Notes: generated from the sequence alone by a model not told the origin. A stretch of DNA of 64,000 bases from Pseudomonadales bacterium (GCA_029251375.1 JAQXDL010000044.1:62001-126000); one strand, 5' to 3'; shown: positions 26,215 through 35,891, counted from the first letter of the stretch. Numbers and translations are program-made.

Positions 26215-28367
26215 TGGAAAAGGTATCCCGGCGACATTTCTTAAAGACCTCGGCTTCGGTAGCGGGCGGCATGATGATTTCATTTCATATTCCCGCGCAA
26301 GACTTTAGCCAAGAAAAAATGATCGGTCCGGTTGCACCTGTGATAAGCAGTGAGCTTAATGCATGGCTGACGATCGATCCTGACAACACGATAACAATCC
26401 GCGTTGCGCAATCTGAAATGGGGCAGGGTGTACTTACGGCACTGCCAATGATCATTGCCGATGAACTGGAAGCAGACTGGCGCGACGTTAGAGCAGAACA
26501 CGCGGATGTAAACAGAAGTATTCGTCAAGCCGGCGTTTATAAAAGAATGCTCACGGGCGGCAGCGGTGCGGTACGCATATCCAGACCTTATTTGCAGCAG
26601 GCTGGTGCAGAAGCGAGAGAAAAACTTATCAAGGCTGCAGCAGAAACATGGCGGGTCAGCAGTCAAGAGTGTTACGCGGATTACGGCAAGGTGCATCACA
26701 AACCAACCCGTCGCTCGGTGACCTATGGCGATATCGCCGGACTCGCAGCACAGCTCTCTGTGGCAAATGTCAAAATAAAGTCCCCTGAAGACTTTAGTCT
26801 TATAGGGTTACCAATTCCCAGATTGGACACACCTGAGAAAGTTGATGGCTCAGCTCTTTTTGGCATGGACGTGCGTCTCGACAATATGGCTTACGCGGCA
26901 GTTCAACATTGTCCTGTTTTAGGCGGCAGTGTCAGAAGCTTTCGTTTTAATGCGATTCGAAACATGCCAGGAGTTATTCAGGCGATTCGTTTTGATAACG
27001 GCGTAGCAGTCGTGGCAGAAACCTGGTGGCAGGCTAACAAGGCTGCTAAGGCGCTGCCCATTCAGTGGATGATTGGTGATGAAGGTAAGACCCATTCGGA
27101 GACTTTTCGTAATGAATACCTAGCTGCCTTGGGTAGCCAGGGCACATCTGTTCTAACGCAAGGCGAGACATTGCCTGCGCTGGAAGCATCAGAGAAAATT
27201 ATTGAATCGGACTATCTTGTTCCCTATCTTGCCCATGCTTCGATGGAACCGTTAAATTGTACGGCGCATAGAACCGATGAAGGCTTATCGCTTTGGCTCG
27301 GCACGCAAGATCCAGAATCAGCTCTCGCTGCAGCGGCCAAATTAGCGGCTATCGCGCCGGAAAAAGTGCAGTTAACAAATTGTTTGCTCGGTGGCGGCTT
27401 CGGTCGACGTGCCCATACGGATATTGTTGAAGAAGCAGTTCAGATAGCGATGCTAATTGATCGCCCCGTACAGCTTATCTGGAGTCGTGAGGAGGATATG
27501 CGATCGGGTCGATACCGGCCGATGGCAGCGATGCGTTTTAAGGCAGGGTTTGATCTTGAAAAGCAAGTTGTTGCCTACACCAATCATTCCGTCACTCACT
27601 CAATCCTTCGAGATCTTGGGGCCCCTGTCGACAATGGGATTGACCCAACCTCTGTTGAAGGGTTATCAAATATGCCCTACGAATTCAGTCCAAAGAGTAT
27701 CAGCCACACGATCAAGAATACGCATGTTTCGTCCTATTGGTGGCGTTCAGTTGGTAGTTCCCAGAATGCCTTTGCGATGGAGTGCTTTATTGATGAAATG
27801 GCGGAAGCGACTAAAACCGACCCAATATCATTTCGAAAAAAGTACCTTGTGGATCGACCAGATATGTTGGATGTGCTGGAAGAGTTAAAGGAAAAATCTG
27901 ACTGGAACAAACGATTGCCGTCAGGCACTGCTAGAGGTATCGCGCTGCATGAATGCTTCGGCACAATTGTTGGACAGGTCGCAGAAGTATCTGTGAATGA
28001 CGGTAAAGCTGAGGTGCACAGAATCGTGTCGGTTGTTAACTGCGGTAATCTAGTGAACCCCTCAATTGCAGAGGCCCAAATTGAAAGTGGCATTATCTAC
28101 GGTCTGTCCGCTGCACTTTACGGCAGGATAACCATTGAAAAAGGTCGCGTATTAGAAGACAACTTTGATACCTACCATGTCGTCCAACAGGCTCAAGTGC
28201 CTGTGATAGAGACCCACTGGCTTTTATCGGGAGGCGACAAGTGGGGTGGTCTAGGTGAGCCGGGCTTGCCGTGTGTGGCGCCGGCGATCGTCAATGCGCT
28301 GCATAAAATCACCAGGCGCCGGATTCGCTCTTTGCCGATCGGTGATTACTACTTGCAGAGGGCTTAA
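26214..28367 (+). CDS. Molybdenum hydroxylase large subunit (IorB-like), Tat-exported
   Basis: A 717-residue molybdopterin-cytosine-dinucleotide-binding subunit. It begins with a twin-arginine signal (SRRHFLKTSASVAGG), so the enzyme is probably moved to the periplasm with its small partner. GGGFGRR is a cofactor-binding block, and GGLGEPGLP near the C-terminus carries the active-site glutamate. The family hydroxylates N-heterocycles or oxidises aldehydes using water. With only two subunits it resembles isoquinoline 1-oxidoreductase or periplasmic aldehyde oxidases. A short hairpin covers its stop codon. Confidence 0.94.
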   Translation: MEKVSRRHFLKTSASVAGGMMISFHIPAQDFSQEKMIGPVAPVISSELNAWLTIDPDNTITIRVAQSEMGQGVLTALPMIIADELEADWRDVRAEHADVNRSIRQAGVYKRMLTGGSGAVRISRPYLQQAGAEAREKLIKAAAETWRVSSQECYADYGKVHHKPTRRSVTYGDIAGLAAQLSVANVKIKSPEDFSLIGLPIPRLDTPEKVDGSALFGMDVRLDNMAYAAVQHCPVLGGSVRSFRFNAIRNMPGVIQAIRFDNGVAVVAETWWQANKAAKALPIQWMIGDEGKTHSETFRNEYLAALGSQGTSVLTQGETLPALEASEKIIESDYLVPYLAHASMEPLNCTAHRTDEGLSLWLGTQDPESALAAAAKLAAIAPEKVQLTNCLLGGGFGRRAHTDIVEEAVQIAMLIDRPVQLIWSREEDMRSGRYRPMAAMRFKAGFDLEKQVVAYTNHSVTHSILRDLGAPVDNGIDPTSVEGLSNMPYEFSPKSISHTIKNTHVSSYWWRSVGSSQNAFAMECFIDEMAEATKTDPISFRKKYLVDRPDMLDVLEELKEKSDWNKRLPSGTARGIALHECFGTIVGQVAEVSVNDGKAEVHRIVSVVNCGNLVNPSIAEAQIESGIIYGLSAALYGRITIEKGRVLEDNFDTYHVVQQAQVPVIETHWLLSGGDKWGGLGEPGLPCVAPAIVNALHKITRRRIRSLPIGDYYLQRA

Positions 28368-28374
28368 AGCCCTC
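28358..28374. terminator. Short perfect hairpin overlapping the IorB-like stop codon
   Basis: GAGGGCTT and AAGCCCTC are exact complements around one base, with the TAA stop (28365-28367) in the middle. The convergent SDR gene ends 30 nt later. No T-tract. Confidence 0.45.
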
Positions 28375-28403
28375 GCAAGCAGGAGCCTAAGAGATAAGGT
28401 GGG

Positions 28404-29264
28404 CTATTGCCCTGCGAAATTTGTCACCGGCGGGTTGTTACCCGTCGTGATGTTCTCTGCTCTAGACATGATGATCTCGTTAAAGTCTTCGTGCGTGAGA
28501 ATATAAAGCTGTTCAGCGCGTATGCCTTTAAAGACAATATCTGCGAGCTCATCAGGCTGCATACCTTTTTCTAGAAAGTCGGCCATCAACTTGCGCATCT
28601 TTTCCTGCTCTGGCGTTATCGTTTCATCGGCGGCGGCCTCTTGCAGGTGATCAGGTCGATTTCGACCGCTGTCCATGATGTTGGTGTTAATAAAACCAGG
28701 ACATAGAACAGATGTGCCAATGTTGTGTCGTTCAGTCGCTAGGTCGCGGTAGAGGTTTTCCGTTAGTGCGACAACACCGTGTTTTGTTACCGAATAGCAG
28801 GCATTTGTGCTGCCACCGACGAGTCCGGCAACCGATGCTGTATTGACGATATGGCATTCATCGCCCTGAGCAATCATCTGAGGCGTGAAGACGCGGACGC
28901 CGTGTATGACACTCCAAAGATTCACGCCAATGACCCATTCCCAATCTTTTTGGGTTGCATCCCATGAGTTACCGCCGCCACCCACACCAGCATTGTTAAA
29001 CAACAGATGGACTGCACCAAAAGAATCCAACGCTACCTGCTTTAAATTTTCGATCTCTGCGAGTACAGAAACATCTGTTTTGACGGTGACAATCGAGTTG
29101 TTACCTTCAGCTCTGAGTGCTTCAGCTGTTTTGTTGAGCACATCTTCTTCGATGTCGGCCATCACAACGTGCATGCCCTCAGCCAGACAACGCTCAGTTA
29201 GGCCGCGGCCAATACCGCTGGCTGCTCCTGTGATGACAGCGACTTTTCCTTCAAAGGTTTGCAT
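28404..29264 (-). CDS. SDR family oxidoreductase
   Basis: A 286-residue classical short-chain dehydrogenase. The cofactor loop is TGAASGIGRG (12-21), NNAG is at 90-93, and the catalytic set is Ser144, Tyr157 and Lys161 (YSVTK). Asp37 after strand 2 (MADIEE) suggests NAD rather than NADP. The length and C-terminal extension fit the family often acting on hydroxyl groups of cyclic or steroid-like compounds. ATG with GGAG upstream. Convergent with the molybdenum hydroxylase operon; separately transcribed. Confidence 0.92.
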   Translation of the reverse strand: MQTFEGKVAVITGAASGIGRGLTERCLAEGMHVVMADIEEDVLNKTAEALRAEGNNSIVTVKTDVSVLAEIENLKQVALDSFGAVHLLFNNAGVGGGGNSWDATQKDWEWVIGVNLWSVIHGVRVFTPQMIAQGDECHIVNTASVAGLVGGSTNACYSVTKHGVVALTENLYRDLATERHNIGTSVLCPGFINTNIMDSGRNRPDHLQEAAADETITPEQEKMRKLMADFLEKGMQPDELADIVFKGIRAEQLYILTHEDFNEIIMSRAENITTGNNPPVTNFAGQ

Positions 29265-29413
29265 TTTTTTCTCCTCGAGAGTGAATCAGATCACTGGACA
29301 TTGGCGACCGATATTGATGATCAGAATGATGCAGCGAGGATAGCGCAGATAATTCCTGAGATTCCAGTCTGGATGAGTAAAATCCAAGGTGGATTAAGGT
29401 TACAATTCACTCT

Positions 29414-30136
29414 ATGAATGGTATCCAATGTTTTTTTGAAGGTTTTAAGTTAGTTCGGCAACCGGGTATTCGCCCCTATGTGATTATCCCTCTGATTATC
29501 AATATCATCATCCTGTCCATTGTGATTGCCTACTGCAATTCGCAGTACGATGAATGGATGTTGGCGCTGACCAGTTGGTTGCCTGATTGGCTGCAGTTTC
29601 TGTCATGGCTGGTTGCCTTGATCGCAGGCATCATTGTGTTTGCCATAGGGATCTATTTATTCTCCATTGTTGCCAACATCATTGCGTCACCTTTTAATGC
29701 TGTGCTGTCAGAGAAGATTGAAGAGCGCTTGACCGGCAGTAAGGTGGGTCAGCCAATAAACCCGATGTTGATTGTGGTTCGGTCAGTTGGCCGTGAACTT
29801 AGGAAGCTGATGTATTTTCTGCCGCGTTTTTTGGGTCTTTTGATTTTATCGATTATCCCCGTTGTTAATGCGATTGCACCGTTCGCTTGGATTATCTTTG
29901 GCGGTTGGATGATGGCAATTCAATATACTGACTATGCCGCTGACAACAATCAAATCAGTTTTGAAGACCTACGTCGTCGTTTGGATAAAAGTCCATTTCA
30001 GGCTGTATTGTTTGGCGTGATTGTCTACTTTCTGGTCGCGATACCGATCATCAATCTTATATTGATTCCCGTCGCAGTCGCCGGTGGCACGGTTTTCTGG
30101 ATTACGCATCTGCGTTCTGCTGGCAAAAAGAAGTAG
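29414..30136 (+). CDS. cysZ: CysZ-like / EI24-domain membrane protein
   Basis: A 240-residue inner-membrane protein with about four long hydrophobic segments. The N-terminal GIQCFFEGFKLVRQPGIR and the central NIIASPFNAVLSEKIEERLTG blocks are typical of CysZ, a sulfate uptake protein for cysteine synthesis. The SPFQ segment near residue 195 is also usual. No cysteine-biosynthesis gene is adjacent, so the link with sulfate rests on family only. Confidence 0.9.
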   Translation: MNGIQCFFEGFKLVRQPGIRPYVIIPLIINIIILSIVIAYCNSQYDEWMLALTSWLPDWLQFLSWLVALIAGIIVFAIGIYLFSIVANIIASPFNAVLSEKIEERLTGSKVGQPINPMLIVVRSVGRELRKLMYFLPRFLGLLILSIIPVVNAIAPFAWIIFGGWMMAIQYTDYAADNNQISFEDLRRRLDKSPFQAVLFGVIVYFLVAIPIINLILIPVAVAGGTVFWITHLRSAGKKK

Positions 30137-30142
30137 CATTCT

Positions 30143-30742
30143 CTAGCTTAGCAGGGTCAAAACATTCTGTTGATCATCTGGCCTCTCAGATGTGTGTCCA
30201 GGGGTAAAACTCAGTTCCATTGATGCGACAAGTTTAGTGTTCTCGTCCCGCAGATCCTTGCTGTAATGCAGCACCGACGACAGGTTTGTCATGAAGTAAA
30301 CCCAGCGAGAATGCCAACCCAAATGTCCTATAACCTTGCCTTCATCATTCAGTGGAATATTCGACTATATGAGTTCAACTTCAGTTTGAACGCCTAGTAC
30401 GTCAAAGTTTAGATCAACCTGCATATCGCTTAAGTTAAATGAGAACTTTTCCTTTCCAACGTACTGGATTACCTTGCCTGAGATCTCGAGGTTAGTTCTG
30501 AACTGCCAGTGATAGTGGTCACTTTCTGTTGGCGATTCATTGTCGTCTCTAATGGAGTTCTGTTTAGATGTATAAACACCTAGCGAGATGAGAAATGATT
30601 CGAGTCCGGCTGATCGCGTCCAGGTTCAAAAGACGCGAATGATATATGCATCATAGTAACAAGTAATTCGAAAGGTTGACCAATCATAGTTGTCTGAATC
30701 AATGATCGAATCTACTTTACAATGTTTTTCCCGTAACTTTTT
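30143..30742 (-). pseudogene. 200-codon frame broken by two stop codons, function unknown
   Basis: On the minus strand one frame runs 200 codons from just after a TAA (30743-30745) to a TAG (30143-30145), interrupted only by TGA at 30626-30628 and TAG at 30365-30367. A random frame of this length would be expected to hold about nine stops. The translation looks like a soluble beta-rich protein: NYDWSTFRITCYYDAYIIR, SAGLESFLISLGVYTS, DHYHWQFRTNLEISGK, FSFNLSDMQVDLNFDV and HLGWHSRWVYFMTNLSS. I recognise no family. It follows the dehydrogenase gene on the same strand, 35 nt on. Readthrough is possible but a recently inactivated gene is simpler. Confidence 0.65.
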
Positions 30743-30777
30743 TTACTCAGTGTTGTGCAATTGCATTGCCTATCAGG

Positions 30778-31842
30778 TCACAGAATTTTGGCAACGGCAT
30801 CACAAAACTCGTAGGTTTTTGCACTGCCGCCCTGATCCACGGTCAGCACCTTACCCTCAGCGTAAACCTGTTTGATTGCAGCGTTTAATCCTGCCGCTTC
30901 GCTGCTGAAGCCTAAATAATCGAGCATCATCGATGCCGACAGTAGCGTCGCGGTCGGGTTGATAATGTGTTGCCCGGCAATATCTGGTGCTGTGCCATGG
31001 GCCGATTCAAAATAGGCGTAATGCTCTCCGTAACAACCACTTGGGGCCAATCCCAAGCCACCAATAAGCCCCGCAGCGCCGTCCGACATGATATCGCCGT
31101 AGAGGTTCGGCATGACAACGACATCTAATAGCTGCGGTTTTGTTATCATGCGACAAAGGAAGTCATCGATGATGTAGGTATCGTATTCGATGTCAGGATA
31201 TTCCTTTGCAATCTCGTTACCGACCTTTCTGAAAAAACCATCGGATTCACTCAGCATATTGTATTTGCAGGTGAGTGTGACCTTTTTGCCGCAATTGCGC
31301 TTTCTAGCGAGTTCAAATGCATAGCGAATGACCCGTTCACTGCCCGCCTGTGTGATTGCTTTGATTGCGTACTTACCCGGTCCAAGATCTGACAGATTAG
31401 CGCGAGCGTGAGGTGAAACAAGATTTAGACCAGACAGATCTTCGATATCACCTTCTAGGCCAAGATATAGGTCTTCTAGGTTTTCTCTAATAATAGTGAA
31501 ATCAATACCCTGTGGATTGGCAAGCGGCGTGTTGTATCCGGCTGACCATTCACAGGGCCTGACGTTTGCGTAGGTTTGCTTGCCCCAGCGTAGATAGAAG
31601 AGCGCTGGTGTGCTCGCGCCGCTGGTGGAACCGAAGAAAGTGCAATCGGAATCATCGATCGCCTGTTTAGTTTCTTCAGGAAATCCAACGCCTGTTGCAT
31701 CAATCGCCGCTTGGCCTATGAGTGGGCGCTCGAACGTAATCGGCAGTTGCATCGACTCTAGCAACGACACGGCTGGGATCATGACCTCAGGCGAAGCGTC
31801 ATCGCCGTCAACCACCACCACTTTTTTAGGTTCATCGTTCAT
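30778..31842 (-). CDS. Isocitrate/isopropylmalate dehydrogenase family protein
   Basis: A 354-residue beta-decarboxylating dehydrogenase of the ICDH/IPMDH/tartrate dehydrogenase family. Substrate arginines are in the RENLEDLY and ARKR regions, the metal-binding aspartates follow in VVMPNLYGDIMSDGAAGLIGG, and ESAHGTAPDIAGQ is the cofactor loop. The FTIIRENLEDLY block lacks the TxR(E)xTGG pattern of leucine-pathway enzymes, so the substrate may be isocitrate, homoisocitrate or tartrate-like. The ATG at 31842 has AAGG upstream; a TTG directly precedes it. Confidence 0.88.
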   Translation of the reverse strand: MNDEPKKVVVVDGDDASPEVMIPAVSLLESMQLPITFERPLIGQAAIDATGVGFPEETKQAIDDSDCTFFGSTSGASTPALFYLRWGKQTYANVRPCEWSAGYNTPLANPQGIDFTIIRENLEDLYLGLEGDIEDLSGLNLVSPHARANLSDLGPGKYAIKAITQAGSERVIRYAFELARKRNCGKKVTLTCKYNMLSESDGFFRKVGNEIAKEYPDIEYDTYIIDDFLCRMITKPQLLDVVVMPNLYGDIMSDGAAGLIGGLGLAPSGCYGEHYAYFESAHGTAPDIAGQHIINPTATLLSASMMLDYLGFSSEAAGLNAAIKQVYAEGKVLTVDQGGSAKTYEFCDAVAKIL

Positions 31843-31906
31843 CAATTTACGCCCTTAACGTTTGTTCGCAACTGGCGTAGTATTATCTAACTTAAGGGGA
31901 AAAGTC

Positions 31907-32767
31907 ATGGTTTATAAGCTGATAGATGTTGATACTTCAATTGGCCCGGTGGGCGCGGTGGTTTCTGGCGTAAATCTTTCCCAACCACTTTCGGCCGAAT
32001 GCAAAGCAGAGCTTCATAGGGCGTGGCTAGAAAACCATGTGTTGTTTTTTCACGATCAAGATCTAACCCCGGCGCAGCAAGCTGACTTTGCCACGAACTT
32101 TGGCGCGCTGGATGTTTACCCCTTTATGAAGGCGGTCGATACTCACCCAAATGTTATTCCAATTATTAAAGAAGCTGATGCAAAGATGAACTTTGGCGGC
32201 GATTGGCATACAGATACCTCCTATCAACCTTTACCACCCAAGGCGACTCTGCTGTATGCCTTGGAGGTGCCTGATGAGGGCGGCGATACGCTATTTGCAG
32301 ACGCGACCGTGGCGTACGAGAAGTTAAGTGAGGGTATGCGTAAGACCCTCGAACCGCTAACGGGTGTTTTCTCTCCGAAGATGGTGCATGGGTCGGGCGG
32401 CGACTATAACTCTGTTGCGGCAAAGGACAATCTTGGTGATGCCTATGGTGGTAATGCGGAGATTGCGGAACAGGAAGTTGAACATCCTATTATCCGTACC
32501 CACGCTGAAACGGGCCGAAAAAGCATCTACTGCAGTAAACCGCATACGCATCGTATTAAAGGCTGGACCCGTGACGAGAGTATTCCGATATTTAAGTTCC
32601 TCACGAAACACCTTACTCAGGAACAGTACGTCACTCGTTTTCGTTGGCGCAGAGGTTCATTAGCTATGTGGGACAATCGTTGCGTATTTCATAACGCGCT
32701 CAATGACTATCAAGGCAAACGAAGACACATGCACAGAGTCATCGTGCAAGGCGAGCGGCCAATCTAG
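31907..32767 (+). CDS. TauD/TfdA family Fe(II)/2-oxoglutarate dioxygenase
   Basis: A 286-residue dioxygenase with the first two iron ligands His101 and Asp103 (DWHTDTSY) and the distal His276 next to an arginine (MHRVIVQGERP). Such enzymes hydroxylate sulfonates, phenoxyacetates, carnitine precursors or peptide-like compounds while decarboxylating 2-oxoglutarate. The open frame begins at 31862, but ATG 31907 gives the family start and follows AGGGGAAAAG. An intrinsic terminator covers the stop. A second member is at 39586. Confidence 0.93.
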   Translation: MVYKLIDVDTSIGPVGAVVSGVNLSQPLSAECKAELHRAWLENHVLFFHDQDLTPAQQADFATNFGALDVYPFMKAVDTHPNVIPIIKEADAKMNFGGDWHTDTSYQPLPPKATLLYALEVPDEGGDTLFADATVAYEKLSEGMRKTLEPLTGVFSPKMVHGSGGDYNSVAAKDNLGDAYGGNAEIAEQEVEHPIIRTHAETGRKSIYCSKPHTHRIKGWTRDESIPIFKFLTKHLTQEQYVTRFRWRRGSLAMWDNRCVFHNALNDYQGKRRHMHRVIVQGERPI

Positions 32768-32779
32768 CTCGCCTTTTTT
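32749..32779 (+). terminator. Intrinsic terminator overlapping the TauD-like stop codon
   Basis: Stem GGCGAGC (32750-32756) with GCTCGCC (32767-32773), 10-nt loop, followed by six T. The TAG stop lies at the loop/right-arm border. This is the clearest rho-independent terminator in the window. Confidence 0.85.
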
Positions 32780-32784
32780 AACCG

Positions 32785-33783
32785 TTACAGTCGATAAATT
32801 CGCTCCGCGGTACCATAGAACATCGCATCTTTTTCACTTTCAGTGAAGTCCGCAACGATCTTCTTTAGTCCGTTGTACAACACCGGATAAGAAAGAGAGA
32901 AGCGATCAACGGGGAAGTTACTTTCGAACATGCAGCGCTCTGGCCCGAAACAATCGATGGTGTGTAAATAATATTCCCTTTGCGCTTCGACGAACTCGTC
33001 AGAACTCGGTGGCGTAGCACGCGTATGCCAACCAAAACCATTGTCAGGCATTGCCAGTCCGCCGATTTTAGCAACAACGTTGTCACACTCAGCGATCTTC
33101 TTGATATCAGTTTTCCACTGTTTAAAGATTTCAGCTTTCTTATCCGCGTAGTAACCAACACCCACGGGTGTACCGAAGTGATCCAATATCATTTGAGTGT
33201 CTGGCGCAGCGAGCGCTAAGTCGTAGAAGTCTCTATTTTGGTAGTGGTAGTGCCAGGTATCGTAGCTGTAGCCCTTATGGCCAAGTAGTCGTACACCCTC
33301 CCTGAATTTCTCATCTTTATACAGCCCCGTTGGTGCTCGACCGGCTATGAATAACTCTTCCGGGTGTGTTGCGCTGGCGCCGGCGTGACGAATACCGCGA
33401 AACAAGCCATTACCGGAGACTTCATGTCCGGCCAATATTTCGACTAATTCGTCGTTTAGCGTCAGGTTTGCATGCGCGACAATACCCGCTATTTCGGCAC
33501 CGCCTTTTGATTTGGATAGAGCTGCTTGTTCAGCAACAAATTGAGTTTCACCGAGCGGTCGCAAATGCGCGGGGCCATCTTTTAGATACTCAGCATGACA
33601 CTCGACAAATACGGTTTTAACAATGTTGTGGCCAGAGCCTGTGTCGTCGTGCAAGTTATCAACGTCATACACATTGCCAGCGTGTCGCCACAAATGATGG
33701 TGCGGATCGATGATTCTTCGCTCAGGGTCGAGGATGGTTTCAGTGACACTATCTAACCATTGTTGGCTGCCAGGTTTGCTCAT
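32785..33783 (-). CDS. Amidohydrolase family protein (amidohydrolase_2)
   Basis: A 332-residue TIM-barrel metal hydrolase. The metal-binding HxH is in IIDPHHHLW (His28 and His30), GTPVG after LDHF is the usual strand-6/7 region, and ESNFPVD near the C-terminus carries the late acidic residue. Relatives hydrolyse lactones (for example 2-pyrone-4,6-dicarboxylate lactonase) or decarboxylate. The substrate is unknown. Single gene, convergent with the TauD-like dioxygenase and divergent from a CoA transferase. Confidence 0.92.
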   Translation of the reverse strand: MSKPGSQQWLDSVTETILDPERRIIDPHHHLWRHAGNVYDVDNLHDDTGSGHNIVKTVFVECHAEYLKDGPAHLRPLGETQFVAEQAALSKSKGGAEIAGIVAHANLTLNDELVEILAGHEVSGNGLFRGIRHAGASATHPEELFIAGRAPTGLYKDEKFREGVRLLGHKGYSYDTWHYHYQNRDFYDLALAAPDTQMILDHFGTPVGVGYYADKKAEIFKQWKTDIKKIAECDNVVAKIGGLAMPDNGFGWHTRATPPSSDEFVEAQREYYLHTIDCFGPERCMFESNFPVDRFSLSYPVLYNGLKKIVADFTESEKDAMFYGTAERIYRL

Positions 33784-33951
33784 TTTTTTTCTCTCAAATT
33801 GTGCGCGTGAGGGTTTATTTCAATTCACTATATTTTTTTATGCCCATCTGCACAACTAGCACCATCTGCATAAGTTAAGTGCGCGTGAGTTTGCTCAGTT
33901 AAGTGGCAATCGTTAGGATGCGGGCTTGTTGACTAAAACAGGTAGATTCCC

Positions 33952-35157
33952 TTGAGTGATAAACCCGCCTTGCAAGGTAAATTAGTGCTAGACCTAAGCC
34001 GTGTGCTTGCAGGTCCTTGGGCGAGCCAAACCTTGGCCGATTTAGGTGCCACGGTTATCAAGATCGAAAGGCCTGGCAAAGGCGATGACACGCGGGGTTT
34101 CGGACCGCCATTTTTTCAAAATGCCGATGGTGACGATATATCTGCTTACTTTATGTCGGCCAATCGAGGCAAGCAGTCGGTCTGTATTGATATTTCTCAA
34201 CCGCAAGGTGCTGATCTTGTGCGACAACTGGCTGCGAAGGCAGACATTGTGATTGAGAATTTTAAGGTAGGGGATCTAGCGAAGCGGGGCTTGGACTACG
34301 ACACCTTAGCAGCGATCAATCCTCGACTGATCTATTGCTCGATCACTGGCTTTGGCCAAACAGGACCTTACCAACATCGGCCGGGATATGACTTTATGAT
34401 TCAGGGCATGACTGGGTTGATGAGCATTACCGGTGATCCAACCGATGCATCAGGTCCGCAAAAAGTCGGTGTCGCGCTGGCTGACATACTCACAGGTCTG
34501 TACAGCACGATCGCCATACTGGCGGCGATTGAAGAGCGTAACCAGAGTGGCATTGGGCAACATATTGATATGTCATTACTGGATGTGGTGACAGCCTGTT
34601 TGGCGAATCAAGCGTCAAACTATTTGGTCAGCGACGCAGTGCCTGAGCGAATGGGTAATGCACATCCAAATATTGTGCCCTATCAAACATTTGAAACCCA
34701 AGATGCGCACATCATTATCGCGGTGGGTAACGATAGTCAGTTTGGTCAGTTATGTGCTTGCCTCGATCTTGTGCAGCTGAGCGCTGATTCTCGTTTTACG
34801 ACGAATGCGGATCGAGTCGAAAACCGTGAAGTGCTCGTGCCTCTACTTCAGGCAGCTTTTAGTGTTAAGTCGATGGATGAATGGTTGCATGCGTTGGAGG
34901 AGGCGGGCGTTCCCTGTGGACCGATCAATACGATAGATCGCGTATTCGAGGATGCGCAAGTCAAAGCACGGGGTATTGAGATGACGATGGATGGTATGCC
35001 GTTGGTCAGTAATCCGATCAAATACTCACGCACGCCGCTGGATTACAGGTTGGCTCCGCCGGTGTTAGGTAAAAACACTACAGAGGTGTTGACCGATACC
35101 TTGCAACTTGATGCTGCAACAATCGATGCGCTGCTGCAAAGCAAGGTTATTGCCTAG
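33952..35157 (+). CDS. CaiB/BaiF family CoA transferase
   Basis: A 401-residue family III CoA transferase, which moves CoA between acyl groups through a mixed aspartyl anhydride. The opening block DLSRVLAGPWASQTLADLGA (13-32) is canonical, and the catalytic aspartate is Asp147 (RPGYDFMIQG). The start appears to be TTG at 33952 followed directly by family sequence; no better start is seen, and an AGGTAG lies about 6 nt before. It would activate a carboxylic acid for beta-oxidation. Compare the second copy at 44797, which lacks this aspartate. Confidence 0.93.
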   Translation: MSDKPALQGKLVLDLSRVLAGPWASQTLADLGATVIKIERPGKGDDTRGFGPPFFQNADGDDISAYFMSANRGKQSVCIDISQPQGADLVRQLAAKADIVIENFKVGDLAKRGLDYDTLAAINPRLIYCSITGFGQTGPYQHRPGYDFMIQGMTGLMSITGDPTDASGPQKVGVALADILTGLYSTIAILAAIEERNQSGIGQHIDMSLLDVVTACLANQASNYLVSDAVPERMGNAHPNIVPYQTFETQDAHIIIAVGNDSQFGQLCACLDLVQLSADSRFTTNADRVENREVLVPLLQAAFSVKSMDEWLHALEEAGVPCGPINTIDRVFEDAQVKARGIEMTMDGMPLVSNPIKYSRTPLDYRLAPPVLGKNTTEVLTDTLQLDAATIDALLQSKVIA

Positions 35158-35175
35158 ACAAGACAACTTGTTGAA

Positions 35176-35826
35176 TCAAGCCTGGGTGAGATGGCCTGTT
35201 TTTAGATACACTCGACTATTTTTAGACAAGTTCATTGTAACTGTTGTATCAGGTAGCCGAAGCCAATCGTCTTTTTGATACGTCGTCGTGCCGAGAGCAC
35301 AGGTACCCTCGAGCACGAGGCATTCGATACCACCAGCACCGGAGATGTCGATAGCGCCGTTTTGATTTGCGTGCAGCAGCTGAACCTTTTCTGAATCGAA
35401 TTCATGCAATAGTAATTTAGATATCTCAGTCGTCACCTCAGTCCAATTTGCCTGCTGAGTATTTCGATCAAACTGCCTAGTATCCTTCAGATCGAACTGC
35501 CACAGTTTGACGAAGATGATGCAACCGTCTCTGCTGTGGGGCTTGTGTTGAGTGCCAATGGGGTTGCGTACATAGGTGCCAGCGGGGAAATCGCCGTGCT
35601 CGTCTGAAAAGGTGCCGTGTAGTACAAGAAATTCTTCGCCACCGTCATGTGTGTGTGGTGCAAAGTAGCTGTTCGGCGCATAACGGACGATGCTCGTTGC
35701 TCGCCCACTTTCCGCTTTGAGTCGATCAAGCATCTTGCGCTGTACACCGGGCATGTAAGAGTCGACCCATGCCATATTGGCTGTATGTTCAACCGCTGCT
35801 ACTTCAAAGTCTGCATTGATACGCAT
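35176..35826 (-). CDS. Cupin-domain protein (ChrR-like bicupin)
   Basis: A 216-residue protein with two cupin halves. The first holds the metal motif HTHDGGEEFLVLHG (about 58-71) with a later QHKPHS histidine. The second half (about 120-210) is degenerate, lacking histidines. The HTHxGGEE pattern is that of the C-terminal domain of ChrR, the zinc anti-sigma factor, but the N-terminal zinc helix domain is absent. It may be a metal-dependent isomerase or oxygenase. It lies 65 nt after the TPR-TonB gene on the same strand. Confidence 0.88.
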   Translation of the reverse strand: MRINADFEVAAVEHTANMAWVDSYMPGVQRKMLDRLKAESGRATSIVRYAPNSYFAPHTHDGGEEFLVLHGTFSDEHGDFPAGTYVRNPIGTQHKPHSRDGCIIFVKLWQFDLKDTRQFDRNTQQANWTEVTTEISKLLLHEFDSEKVQLLHANQNGAIDISGAGGIECLVLEGTCALGTTTYQKDDWLRLPDTTVTMNLSKNSRVYLKTGHLTQA

Positions 35827-35891
35827 GTTTATCTTGGACTCATTGAGATTGGCCGGGTTTCTTTATGCTCGAGTCGACAGATGTTCAATGT

